Shown: positions 1 through 10,450 of the stretch, in pieces
How positions within the stretch are numbered: the first letter of the stretch is position 1
Layout: the number at the start of each line of letters is the position of its first letter
Assembly (NCBI GenBank): GCA_031772625.1
Contig: CM062804.1
Location: 1,018,572,514 to 1,018,636,513 of the forward strand
DNA length: 64,000 bases
Reading direction: 5' to 3'
Source of the DNA: Pinus tabuliformis
Lineage: Eukaryota; Streptophyta; Pinopsida; Pinales; Pinaceae
Made by a program: the position numbers and the translations under genes
Notes under the pieces: generated by a model
Told to the model about the DNA's origin: nothing
Seen by the model: only the letters and a program-made list of their open reading frames with translations
Database searches by the model: none

Positions 1-250
1 GAGTCTTGTAAGTGATAAATTCCAGAAGTACAGTCACCCCTTGCTGGCACACATTCGATTGTTCATCTCCATTAGAGAGGAGAGAACCCCGAGGTCCTTC
101 CGCTCACACCACGGTCCTACATTCAATGTCCACGAGACTGGCTTGAAAACCTAGACCTAGGCATCTGGCCTCATCTACACAGCTGGATCGAAGGAGATTT
201 ACGGTATCCATGATTTGGGGCTTTATTTGGCAGAATAACGCAATGGGTTT
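1..250. other. Unrecognised stretch of ordinary base composition
   Basis: The first 250 bases are clearly less AT-rich than the next 2.7 kb and contain no long open frame. The change in composition near 250 suggests the end of some older repeat that starts left of the window. I recognise no domain, terminal repeat or RNA gene in it. Confidence 0.3.
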
Positions 251-796
251 AAATTTTTTTTTTAAAGATGGTTATTATTTAAAATTTACATTTAATTAGA
301 AATTTTATGTTTACATTGGATAGCTTAATATCTTAAGTTTATATTTAATTAATAAGTTTTAGTAATAAGTTATACAAACCATTAATATTATTATTTTATA
401 ATAATAATAATAATAATATAATTTATAAAATAATAATTAATAATATTATTATTATAGTTATATTTTAAGAATACCAAATGTAATAATAAATTTTATTATT
501 AACATAAATATAGTTAGCATTTTACATCAATAATAAACATGACTAACAAAAAGTATTAAAATAAATATTCATAAATAACATTCATAAAATTATTATTTCA
601 AACATTAATAGCATTTAGAACATTCAAAAAATTAAGTTATTATGTTAATAATATTGTTAATATGTATATTTAACATTATTAATACATTGAATAATTATTT
701 ATCCAATAATATTATTATAATTAAATAATATTATTAAATATAATATTAGTCCATGTCCCTATCTCTTGGTCCAGTCTGGTTGGCTAGTCAAATTTA
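251..796. other. AT-rich spacer, no gene seen
   Basis: Very AT-rich sequence dominated by TAATAATA and ATTATTA runs. No open frame, LTR or terminal repeat is visible. It looks like decayed non-coding DNA. Confidence 0.5.
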
Positions 797-1110
797 GCGG
801 TTTCATGGTCAAGCATAGTTGTTGGTCCAGTCTAGTTGTCCAGTCCGATATAGCCGTTTCCAAGTCAAACTTAGTGGTTGGAATATCTGCTCTCCTTATT
901 CAACATGCAGCCATGATATGATCTGGTTCATCAACTTGTCTTGACAATGAACCGCGGTTTCATGGTCAAGTATAGTTGTTGGTCCAGTCTAGTTGTCCAG
1001 TCCGATATAGCCGTTTCCAAGTCAAACTTAGTGGTTGGAATATCTGCTCTCCTTATTCAACATGCAGCCATGATATGATCTGGTTCATCAACTTGTCTTG
1101 ACAATGAACC
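797..1110. repeat. 157-bp near-perfect tandem duplication
   Basis: Two adjacent copies, 797-953 and 954-1110, differ at about one base (AAGCATAG against AAGTATAG). The near identity contrasts with the decayed surroundings and implies a recent local duplication. Within a copy, GTCCAG is reused in 'TTGGTCCAGTCTAGTTGTCCAGTCC'-like text, hinting at an older finer repeat. No coding potential is visible. Confidence 0.9.
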
Positions 1111-1234
1111 ACACTCGTTGGTTCGAAACGCTTTGAAAAATGTATTATAATGTGATTTCTGCCGAAAAATTTTCTCATAAAACTTGATATGGATCAGAGG
1201 AGCCTCAATTTAACAGTTATATTTTTATTTACTA

Positions 1235-1265
<31 letters not shown>

Positions 1266-1339
1266 ATCTAGTTATATTTGAACAATATTTATAATATTAA
1301 AAAAAAATACATATATATTTCATAATCAGTATTGTTAGA

Positions 1340-1520
1340 AGTACTCAAATGGTTACATTAAAAAATATTAAAAAAATATGAGGGAGATGTTGTCACATAA
1401 TTTTACATTAAAAAAATATTAAAAAATATGAAGGAGAGGTTGTCATGTAAGGTAACGTTACATTAAAAAAAAAATATTAAAAAATATGAAGGAGATGTTG
1501 TCACATACATTACATTAAAA
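1340..1520. repeat. Short tandem repeat, about three copies of a 55-65 bp unit
   Basis: The unit contains ACATTAAAAAATATTAAAAA followed by TATGAAGGAGATGTTGTCAC and is seen three times with small length differences. It is preceded by an (AT)n run near 1241-1263. No coding content. Confidence 0.75.
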
Positions 1521-1537
1521 AAATACATGTGTCCGCT

Positions 1538-1655
1538 AATATATATTGTATATGATAAAAATATGTGTAACATTACTTTAAAATAAAAAATCAGCTCATA
1601 TATATTGTATATGATGAAGATATGTGTAATGTTACTTTAAAATAAAAAGTTAGTG
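1538..1655. repeat. Two-copy tandem repeat of about 58 bp
   Basis: The string ATATATTGTATATGATRAARATATGTGTAA and the following ACTTTAAAATAAAAA occur twice in a row. Non-coding. Confidence 0.7.
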
Positions 1656-1689
1656 GAGGATTCAATTGGGCATATCCTGTAATAATAAC

Positions 1690-2074
1690 GAGGTAAATTT
1701 ACTGGCATTTAGGTTTTCCATTGTGTGATTTTTGTAATAATAATAATAACCCAGTAAATTTATATTTCGTGGCGTTCAGTTTTTCGGTTGTGTGATTTTT
1801 GTATTAATAATAATTAGGTAAATTTATATTTCTTTGCATTCAGTTTTTGGTTGTAGGAAAGTAAACTCAATACAATGGAAGGTGCTCAATAAAATTAGTA
1901 GGACTCAGGGGAAATATTGAATAGAATCTAATATTTTTGTATTAATAATAATTAGGTAAATTTATATTTCTTTGCATTCAGTTTTTTGTTGTAGGAAAGT
2001 AAACTCAATACAATGGAAGGTGCTCAATAAAATTAGTAGGAGTCAGGGGAAATATTGAATAGAATCTAATATTT
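1690..2074. repeat. Nested tandem duplications, including a 138-bp pair
   Basis: A short unit ending in GTGATTTTTGTAATAATAAT and leading into AGGTAAATTTATATTTC is repeated about three times. The last part was copied as a 138-bp block: TTTTTGTATTAATAATAATTAGG begins at 1796 and again at 1934, and the pair runs to about 2074 with very few differences. No gene is seen. Confidence 0.8.
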
Positions 2075-3029
2075 AGGGTGGGGTCTGACTTGAAATATTA
2101 GGTAAAATTTAATAATATTACATTTTAATTAGTATTTCTCCCCACCCCTAGCCACTATTTATTGGGTGGGGGTGGTTATAAATATTGGGTGGCATATAAT
2201 ATTGCAATATTATATTTTATGTAATCAATACATTTGTAACACTTAATATAGATGTGTTCCATTGATAAATTTAATTAATAAGTGGATAAAAACTTAATAT
2301 TTACGACATGACAAAATTTTTAATCATGAATATTTACCATGGATATTATTATCTTCTAAGTAGGTTGTTTTACAATACTATGGGCCAATACCCACAAGAG
2401 AAAGATAGAGAGGGAGAGGAGGGAAGAAAATTATAATACCATGGGCTACTACCATGGTTTGTCAATACCATGGGCCATCTAGACTTTTCATTATTATGTT
2501 ATGGATCTAGGCTCTTAATTGTTACAATACCATAGGCCAATACCATGGCTTATCAACACCACATGCCCAAAAGCAATAACTTATTTCAAAATAAAAATAT
2601 TTTACTTTAATTTAATTTTATAACATTTTTTAATTAAATCTAAGAGAAAAAATGTTATAATTACTTCTGAGATATATCTAAACTCTCCATCCTCACGACT
2701 ACGAACAATATTTTCATAGAGATTAAATGGAGGTTTTAATAATTTAAAAAATGAGAATACTTTTATGTATACATATGCGAAATTTATATATAATATAAAT
2801 AATATTATAAAGAACTAGGATAGATGCATCTTAACCAAGGATCCAAGTGAAGTGAGAAAGCAAAGTGATTAACAATGATAGAGGAAAGATAGTGGGTGAT
2901 TCTTTTAATCTTTTTATTATTGTATTTTCTTTAACATGATTGATCCAAAATATAGGTTTAATATTTTACGACCAATTATGTTTTTTTATTAATTTAAATA
3001 CTTTCTTAAATACAATACAATGGGATCAT
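2075..3029. other. AT-rich spacer with a recurring AATACCATGGGCC motif
   Basis: No gene or mobile element is recognised. Between about 2373 and 2560 the text AATACCATGGGCC, or one-base variants, occurs about five times, giving several CCATGG palindromes. The rest is plain AT-rich sequence leading up to the purine-rich block. Confidence 0.45.
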
Positions 3030-3632
3030 ATATAAGAAAGACAGTGAGATGGAAGGGGGAATAGAGTGTGGGAGAGAGACATACAAGTAGAAACACAATG
3101 AGAGAAAGAAAGGAAGAGAGAGAGAAGGGGAGAGAGAGGAAGGAAAAAGAGAGAGGACTTGAGAGAGAGGAGAGAGAGGGGGAGAGAGAGATGGAGTTGG
3201 AAGGGGAAGAAATCCATAGAGAGAGAAAGGTGGAGAGGGAGTGGCAAGGGAGACATGGAGAGTCAGTGAGAGAGAGAGAGAGAAGGGGAAGAGATAGAGA
3301 GGGAAAGGAAGAGGGAGAGATAGCTATATATAGATAGATATGGGGGGAGAGAGAGAGAGAGAGAGCATGGCATATGTTTAGGGGGTTGAGATAGAGAGGA
3401 AAATAAGGAGAGATGGAGGGAGGTTTAAATATAGATGGCAGGGGGAGAGAGGAAAGAAGAGAAAGATAGAGCAAGTTAGGGAGAGGCAGATAGAGTGAGA
3501 CGAGGGAGAGAGGGAGGGGAAGAGAGAGAAGGAGGGGAGGAGGGAGATAGACACAGAATGGAAGGTGGAGAGATATGGAAGAAGAAAGAGTGTCACAAAG
3601 ACAAATACAAACATAGAAGTGAGATCTAGAAA
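3030..3632 (+). repeat. Purine-rich (GA)n block
   Basis: About 600 bases in which the plus strand is almost entirely G and A, with GAGAGA runs broken by short words such as TATGTTTAGGGGGTTGAG. Those words recur at 21362-21452 and, reverse-complemented, at 19540-19850, so the three blocks are one family. Open frames on either strand are low-complexity translations (R/E/G on plus, S/L/P on minus) and are not genes. COP-A1 inserted at its right end. Confidence 0.9.
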
Positions 3633-3700
3633 TGTTGAAAATGCAACAAGATGATGGAGCTTAGTGAAAAGAAGTCGCCTTCACTAAGTGGGCCCGCAGG

Positions 3701-3876
3701 CTATTTTTGGCGCAAAGTCTATTTTTAGACTATGTCTATTTTTAGACATATGGATCATGGTCTATGAGTTGCAGGATGCTATTTTTGGATGATTGGTCAT
3801 GTTGGTAAAAATAGATGGACTTCTATTTTTAGACATATGGGCGGAGTCTATTTTTAAACTGCCGAGCTAAAAATAG
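3701..3876 (+). promoter_or_regulatory. Cluster of C(A/T)8G boxes in the U3 of the COP-A LTR
   Basis: CTATTTTTAG lies at 3719-3728, 3736-3745 and 3823-3832 and, inverted as CTAAAAATAG, at 3867-3876. Near matches (CTATTTTTGG, CTATTTTTAA) are at 3701-3710, 3779-3788 and 3848-3857. The same set is largely kept in the right LTR and in both COP-A2 LTRs. C(A/T)8G is the consensus reported for some plant MADS-domain factors such as AGL15, and the word also fits the MEF2-type consensus. That these boxes act in transcription of the element is inference. Confidence 0.5.
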
Positions 3877-4226
3877 AACAGTCGAATATTATTAGCTCTT
3901 AATAATATTTGGACTATAAACATTATCTTATCCTCTTGGAGCACTTCAGTTTGAGCTACGGATGTGGCACATGCAACTGCGAGAAGGAAATACACTTTTC
4001 TTATGGGTCAGTTGAGCTATTGCATGATGGACTTCAGTTAGAACTCAAGTGATTGAGTTTGGTGGAGTTGATGGAGGAGTTGTGTTCAGTTTGACTTAGT
4101 TGAACTAGTTGTATTTAGTCTAACTACAGAATACACTAGTGATGAGTGATGTGAATTAATTATTAATTAATTCACTAATTATTAACTCATAAAGCAACTA
4201 AAGAATACATCAGTTAACTCAGTGCA

Positions 4227-4685
4227 TGATAACTCTGACAACTTATTCCAAAATACAAAAAGATGTTTTTTCAGATGTTACTGTAGAAGTAGCTTAGACA
4301 CATGCATTTTACCTTCCTAGAAGTCAATGGCATCTCTTTCAGTAGCTTGCATCCTCTTTCTTACATCAGTAGGGCTAGCTGGTAAAATTAGGGTTTGCTA
4401 GGGTTTGTGTTTCCTTTCCGCTTTTCGCTTCTTTCTGCAAGTAGATTAGCCTCCTTTGAGTTAGCTTTCATTCATCATATTTAAAAGCTTCTTCTAAGAG
4501 CTCATAGAAGTTGGCTTAAGCTGCTAGCGGACTTGTGCCAGCTGATCAAGTGACAGCTACGACAAAAGCTAGTACTTGTGCATATAGCACCATCACTTCC
4601 AAGTTTTTTACGAACTACCGGGTTCATAAAATTAAAGAAGGGAGTTCCAGGAGTTGCAGCATTATTGCTGCAATACTGGGGCTCA
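4227..4685 (+). repeat. Left LTR of GYP-L
   Basis: Starts TGATAACTC and ends GGGGCTCA. It matches 11470-11932 over its whole length with about thirty differences and one small indel by eye. The shared CCA after the LTR leaves a 3-base ambiguity in the end point. Confidence 0.9.
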
Positions 4686-4695
4686 CCACTCTTTT

Positions 4696-4713
4696 TGGCG
4701 CCGTTTCCAGGGA
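4696..4713 (+). other. Primer binding site of GYP-L, tRNA-Asp type
   Basis: TGGCGCCGTTTCCAGGGA differs by two bases from the complement of the 3' end of plant tRNA-Asp (TGGCGCCGTTGCCGGGGA). It lies 10 bases after the left LTR. This primer class is typical of plant Tat and Athila Ty3/Gypsy elements. Confidence 0.85.
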
Positions 4714-5265
4714 AGCGTCTGAGTATTGGTGATTGTTGCTTTTCTTCTATTTTCTACTACAACCTTCTGCTAAGTAGTTTATTTCATTTCCATTCTGCAA
4801 TTTCATTTCCGCAAAAGTAGAGTAGATATTTCCTGCTTTCATATATTAGCATTTCAATTCTGAAATTTCCTTTTTGCAAGCATAGATTAGCATTTCAATT
4901 CCACAAGCGTAGCCTAGCATTTCATTCCTGCAATTTCATTTGAGAAAAATAGATTAATTCTTTCCTGCTTTCATTTCAATTCCGCATTTTCATTTCAGCA
5001 AGATAGTTAGTTACAGTTCAATCTATTTTAGTTTTTGTAGCTATAAGCAGAAAAAAAAAGAGAAAAATAACGAAAATGATTTCCTTTCATTCCTTGTAGG
5101 AGTAGAGATAATTCAGAAAAATGATTGCACAACACCCCCACTGCTTCACACAGCCAACCTTCTCTCTTCTTCAATGGCTGTGATTAAAGAACCCTTAGGT
5201 GGACAACAAGACATATTTGAAGAACCTCAAGGGTAGAAGAAGAAGAAAACATTCCTCTGGAGCAA

Positions 5266-6237
5266 ATGGCTACAAATAGAAATGTTGGGAGCAGTACCTT
5301 GTCCAAAAACGAATTTTCAAATAAGATGGAAGATTTCGAGAGTGATATGAGGCAGTTTCTTGCCATGCAACTGGATACCTTGCAGATCCAAAGGAAGCAA
5401 GAGGAAGCCAAGAGGGCTTTGGTCATCTTTTGTCCCAGGTGCACTAGAAAGCATCCTAGGAACGAATGTCCAATGCACTCCCTAGAAGTGTGTTTCGTCT
5501 GTGAAGAATACCATCCTACGAACCAGTGCCCTTCCTTGCCCGGAATCAAAGCTGCATATCAGAGGGCAAAAGGAGCCACTGAACCACTCCATTATCTAAA
5601 CCAAAGGAGGCCACATGGACCCATACCTTACCAGCAGGGAATGCAAGAGACATCCCAGACCTATTATAACCCCTATCAAGCCACTTCCATGCCTTCTTGG
5701 GGTCCCCCTGCTCATCCTTCCTGGTCCACACCCCCTCCTTGGTCATATCATCCTCAATACCATGCTTCTCCAGTTGCTCATTCGTTTCACTCTTATGCTC
5801 AGCTACAGCCTCAGTGGAATGCACCTCATCAAGGGTGGAGGCCCTAGTACAACTCTCATCCCACTCATTTGCCTCCACCACCTGCCCAACCACAACGCCA
5901 TCCACCTCCATCTTGAATATACACCCCCACTCAACTACCCAAACCACCATTTCCAAACCCGCACATTGGAATAGCTCAACCCAATTGCAAAGTTGAGGCA
6001 TAACATGTCCAAATGACTCCTCTTGAGCTCAATGATCTTCACCATAGCTCAGGAAGAGTGTTGCAAAACATAGATTATATTGACAATATTGAAGGACCAA
6101 AGGCAAAAGAAGATTCAAAAGAGGAGATCAAAGAACCATGGGTTGCACTTGATGAAGAGAAGAGATCAGAATTAGAGATCGAGAAAGCTTCCTCATGGTT
6201 ACCATCAAATCCTCCATGTAGTCAAGAGAAAAATTAG
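5266..6237 (+). pseudogene. gag-like zinc-knuckle region of GYP-L
   Basis: The first part (5266-5847) reads as a basic N-terminal segment followed by two cysteine-histidine knuckles of the form CX2CX3HX4C: C-PR-C-TRK-H-PRNE-C, then C-FV-C-EEY-H-PTNQ-C. A proline, tyrosine and histidine-rich tail follows. Such tandem knuckles are typical of nucleocapsid parts of plant Ty3/Gypsy gag, where they bind the element RNA. An acidic K/E-rich stretch follows at 6013-6237. I see no clear retrotrans_gag core before the knuckles, so this is a reduced or diverged gag. It is a fossil. Confidence 0.6.
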
Positions 6238-6601
6238 CAAAAAGAGGAAGATGAGAAAGTCAAGGTAGAAGGTGACATGAAACATGATCCAGATCAGAAA
6301 AAGGACCAAGGATATCAGAGCTATATTGAGATATGGTTTCAAACTGTCATTAAGTTGCAGCGGTACTCTCTTCCTCCGCTATGTTTGATCCCTTTAAAGT
6401 CAGATCATTTGGTCTCTGAAATCCGGATAGCTGTCAAAGCACACATTTAAGGCCTCCACATCATTTTGTCTTTAATCTCGATGTGCACATGGCTCCATTG
6501 GAAGTATTCTTACACTTTAAAATGAGTTTGTTTTTCAAGTAGGGTAGGGTAGAAAAAAATAAAATAAAAAAGAGAAAAAATGAAAATAAGAAGAAAATAA
6601 A

Positions 6602-6788
6602 AATCTAAGGTGAAAACCTCCTCGGAGGCACCTTAGATTGGCTCATTGATTGAAAACCTCCATGAGGCGGTCAATTGGTTGGAAAGAAGAGAAAATAAAA
6701 AGGGAATAAGATCCCTGGGAGAAAACCTCCCTTGGAGGCGTCAAGGGCAGGCAATTAGGGTGAAAACCTCCATGAGGCGCCCTAGTTG
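6602..6788 (+). other. Cluster of four related hairpins in GYP-L
   Basis: Four short inverted repeats share the core GAAAACCTCC...GGAGGC or GAAAACCTCcatGAGGCG. HP1 (6602-6639) has outer arms AATCTAAGGTG and CACCTTAGATT, perfectly complementary. HP2 (about 6644-6679) pairs CTCATTGATTG with CGGTCAATTGG, two G.U pairs and one mismatch. HP3 (about 6710-6749) pairs less well. HP4 (6752-6788) pairs CAATTAGGGTG with CGCCCTAGTTG over 11 positions with two G.U pairs. The outer arms differ in sequence between hairpins but each matches its own partner, which suggests RNA structure. Function is unknown. Confidence 0.65.
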
Positions 6789-6841
6789 TTTTAAAAAAAA
6801 AAAGAGAAAAAGAAAAATAAAAATAGACCTAATTTTTATTG

Positions 6842-9794
6842 AATAATTGTAGGTTGTAGCAAGGACATTGTAGGTCAGGAAAATCACTCAAAACAAAGAC
6901 AGAGAGAGTTTTGTGCCTTCTACAGGAAGTTTTGTGTCTTCTATAGGAAGCTACAAACAAGCCAAAATTGATCTCTTAAGAGGACCTGAAGGTCGGGAAT
7001 CTGTCCATGAGGCCTGCAAGAATCCATGTTTCCATCCCTCACCCTTCTCCATCATTTTTTCCATCTCATTGTGCTTCTTTCCTCAAAACTGCATGTTCTA
7101 CAGGAAGTTCCTGTAGAAATTACAAGATTTCTACAGGAAGCTAGAAATGGATTTCAAAAAGGTAGTTTGGCGAACATGATAGCTTCCTCAAGGGTTCAAA
7201 AGTCCTCCTACTATCTTCAAACTCCTCAATCATCTCCATGCCTACATCACAGCCCAAGCTCATTTTTTTACCATGCAAAAACTTGTAGAATGCTTTGAAG
7301 AAAAAATACATATAACATAATTTGTTTTTTCCCTAGCTTGAAAACCATGCATCCATTTGCAAAAGTGTTACAAGGGGAGTTGTATAGGGATGATGGAAAC
7401 ATGCCCGAGCAATTTCAGCCAATTCTGGTTCACAGTTTCCAAGAAACAAGCCTCCATCACCTTCATCCATTTTTGCATTTTCTCCATATTCGTGCATCCG
7501 TTTCAAAACCTGTTTCATGGAGAGATGCACATGGGTGATAGTAGCCTACCCAAGAAGTTTCAGCCGATTCTGATGCACAGTTTCCGAGAAATTGATCTCT
7601 GTAATCTTCAACCATTTTCCGTTTTTCTCGAAATCTATGCATCCATTGATGGCAATTTTGCTATGGGAGTTGCATCATGATGATAGGAACATGCTCAGCA
7701 ATTTTCAGATCGATTCGATCTATCATTCGGGAGTAATGGAAAAAACAAGTTTCTGTCCTGTGGAAAATCAACATCAGCAGCTTGAGGGTGCAGATCTGAA
7801 CGTGGAAGCCAACTCCTGCAATGTGGATCCGACCAGAGGATACCTGCACAAGAAAACAACCATGAATCAACAGCCAAGCCATCATGCAACCACCGAAACA
7901 AATGAATGCAGCAGCAAAAAGCATCTCACAACAACCATTTGACTTCCAAGTATGTGACTAAAACTTGTTCCTCTATTGCATGAATCTGATTGAAGAATTG
8001 CATGAACGAATGGAATGGTGGGATTAAGCCTCGAATCTAGCACGGTTACTCCGACATTGCCTTCTCTAGCACTCAGCCGGAAGTCATGCAGTGCACGTGG
8101 ACAGTCGACTCACGTGAAAATTAAAACAACTGGGAGTGTTGGCCGTTTAAACCTTAGTGCAATTGATGGCAGTGATTACAGGGGGAAAACATACAGTTAA
8201 TGAACAACACTACCATCTGCATGTGGCCACGTACACCTGGCCACTTCACTCCCTCACCACAAATCACGCAGAAATTACAAAAATGCTCGGCTGACTCTCA
8301 CCATGCTCTGTTCAACTGTGGTCACAACTGGAGCACACATCCACCACGTCCAGATCAGTTAACCAGTGGTCCTCTGCAAGATTCCTACTTTATTTCTTGA
8401 GATTTCTTTAGTTTTTTAAAAAAACTCCTGCCTATCGGGCTCTACAGGAAGCGCAGTTTCATTCTACAGGAAGTTTTCTACAGGAAACGCAGAAAACAAC
8501 CATGCAGAAAGAAAACCTGGGATTTTCGACGAATTTCAAGCTCCAAAAGAGGAAGGATCGGGGAACTTCATTGTGCACGATTTGTTGGTGCAAAATGGTG
8601 AATTGAACACGGAATTAAATTAAAAAATGAGAGGAAAAGTCTACCTGCACATTGAAAAAAGGTGAAAAGTTTGCTTGCATATTTTCTGAGTTCTACACAG
8701 TTCTTTTTTCCCTCTGCATTCGAAGTCTGGCTTCTTCTTTCTCACATTCTTCTGAAAAGAGAGATGCAACCGTAGGAACTAAGCCTGTGTGAAAGAATGA
8801 ATTGCAAGACTGTCCACTTTCTAGAAGAAAAAACTATGTTATTTGTTCTCTGATCTGTCAAAAAAATTGATTTCTTTTCAAAAACTAAGAAACAAATTCA
8901 GGTTGGAAAAGTTTGAAGAGAGGAAAAATTGGAAGTTTTTGTTGTGAAAAAAACGAAAATTCCAGGAGCAATAACAAGTTTACAAGAGGGGAAATGAGCT
9001 GTCTTTTTAGAAGAAAACATGGATTTTTGCAAAATTTATGGCTTCAAGAGAAAAAGAGAACAAACAGTTTTATTTGTTGCATGTTTATGCAAAAGAAACG
9101 ATGCAATTCTAGGGAAGGACCAAGCCTGAAGAATGTGAAAAAACCAATGATGAGGGAGAAAAAATCATTCAAGCAGAGGGCAAAACAAAGGAAGAACAGA
9201 AAAGAAAAAGAATACAGCAGAGAAGGCAGAAGCTAAACAAGATGAGAAGAAAGCCAAAACAGAGCGCGAGGAAGTAAGATAACATAGGCAGATAAGACAA
9301 AAGAAGAGGAAAAAAAAGGAGGAAGAGCCACATCCAGCCAAGCAAACCAAAACAATTGAAACCGTTTCTACAGGAAGCCAGAAAATAGTCAGCACAGGAC
9401 TTTCTACAGGAAGTCTGGAAAAAGAGCAACAGAAGGAAAAATCGTCAAAAGAACCAATCACGATTGTGGACACCCAGCTAAACAAAAGGAGAGGTATCCC
9501 TCCAAGGCATCCTTCACCTACGAATGGGGAAGCCCAAAGACATCCACCTAGAGAGAAAGAATGAAAATGTTGGACACAAAGGCCTCTCTACAGGATGCTG
9601 AGACAGTTCTACAGGAAGTTGCGAATTCCCTAGGAAAAGGAGCACAGGCAGTGGGAAGAAGCAGAGAGAAAAGCATGGTTTCATGACCGAGAAGAGGACA
9701 TCACTTTAGAAGCTTGGCATGACCGGGAGGCCACTAGGGCCATCAAAGATGAGGAGATAGATTAGTTGCTCAGAGGATGAACAACACTTTCAGT
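6842..9794 (+). other. Non-coding interior of GYP-L with dispersed CTACAGGAAG
   Basis: No protein domain is recognised in 6842-9794. Exact CTACAGGAAG occurs at 6920, 7098, 7131, 8442, 8464, 9368, 9404 and 9609; one-base variants occur at 6941, 8478 and 9588. From 8913 to 9790 the plus strand is rich in AAG and GAA and reads as K/E-rich text, perhaps the end of a former basic ORF. Elsewhere open frames are short and unconnected. Confidence 0.6.
7108..7139 (+). other. Perfect 13-bp hairpin built from the dispersed motif
   Basis: TTCCTGTAGAAAT (7108-7120) and ATTTCTACAGGAA (7127-7139) are exact reverse complements around the loop TACAAG. The right arm is a forward copy of the dispersed CTACAGGAAG motif and the left arm an inverted copy. 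Confidence 0.75.
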
Positions 9795-10450
9795 AGGGGG
9801 GTGATGATGAGCCCCAAAAATGAATAATTGTATGGGCTCATTCAACCTCCTAATTCGACTTAATCCACCATTCTCATTAGTTTATTGCATGTTTTTTATT
9901 ATATTTATGCTCATATAGTGAATTGGGTTAGTCATTATGCCAACAAGTCTAATGGGTACTTTGTGCAGATTTTTAGTCAATTTTGAGACAAAATCAAAGT
10001 TTTTAATGAGCACTTGGCAGCCAAATTCGTGGAAGAACAAGGGAGAGGATTTGTATGGAGGTGTCCCTTTCATTTATGGGCCCTTACCTCGAATTCTCCT
10101 CCATCAGCTTGGAGTTCAAGGGCCACCAAATCAATTATCACAAGAGTAGCAGAGCAAGTGCTAGTAAAGTGTTGTTAACTACAAGTTTTGGCAGTCGAGT
10201 TCCTAAAGTTTAGGAGGGTTTTTGGGGTCCTCAATTTGTATAAATAAGAGGGCTTAGGGCCTCATTTCAATTAGTCACTTTGTAGGCAGAAGTTAGCTAG
10301 TTTGTAGTTCAATTTTAGTCATTTTTTAGGCAGTAAGTTAGCTCTGCATTTCAGCACATTTTCAAGTTTTCCTTGTGGATAGTTTTTGGAATGTAACTAT
10401 TCTTTTGATCAATAAAGATGAATCTAGCTTTGCACCAGATCTAAATCTCT
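9795..10450 (+). repeat. LTR-like segment inside GYP-L
   Basis: A polypurine tract AGGGGGG (9795-9801) is followed at once by TGATGATGAGCCCC. Downstream are a TATA box TATAAATA (10239-10246) and AATAAA (10411-10416), the usual order in a plant LTR. No second copy exists in the window, so the right end cannot be fixed. It may be the LTR of a further element within GYP-L, or the true right LTR of the older element from which GYP-L was assembled. Confidence 0.45.

Noticed and set aside
2989-3614. Several open frames on both strands in the purine-rich block
   Set aside because: The translations are S/L/P or R/E/G low-complexity text created by (GA)n repeats; overlapping frames on both strands are open for the same reason.
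5546-6001. 151-codon minus-strand frame in GYP-L
   Set aside because: Antisense to the zinc-knuckle ORF and its proline/histidine-rich tail.
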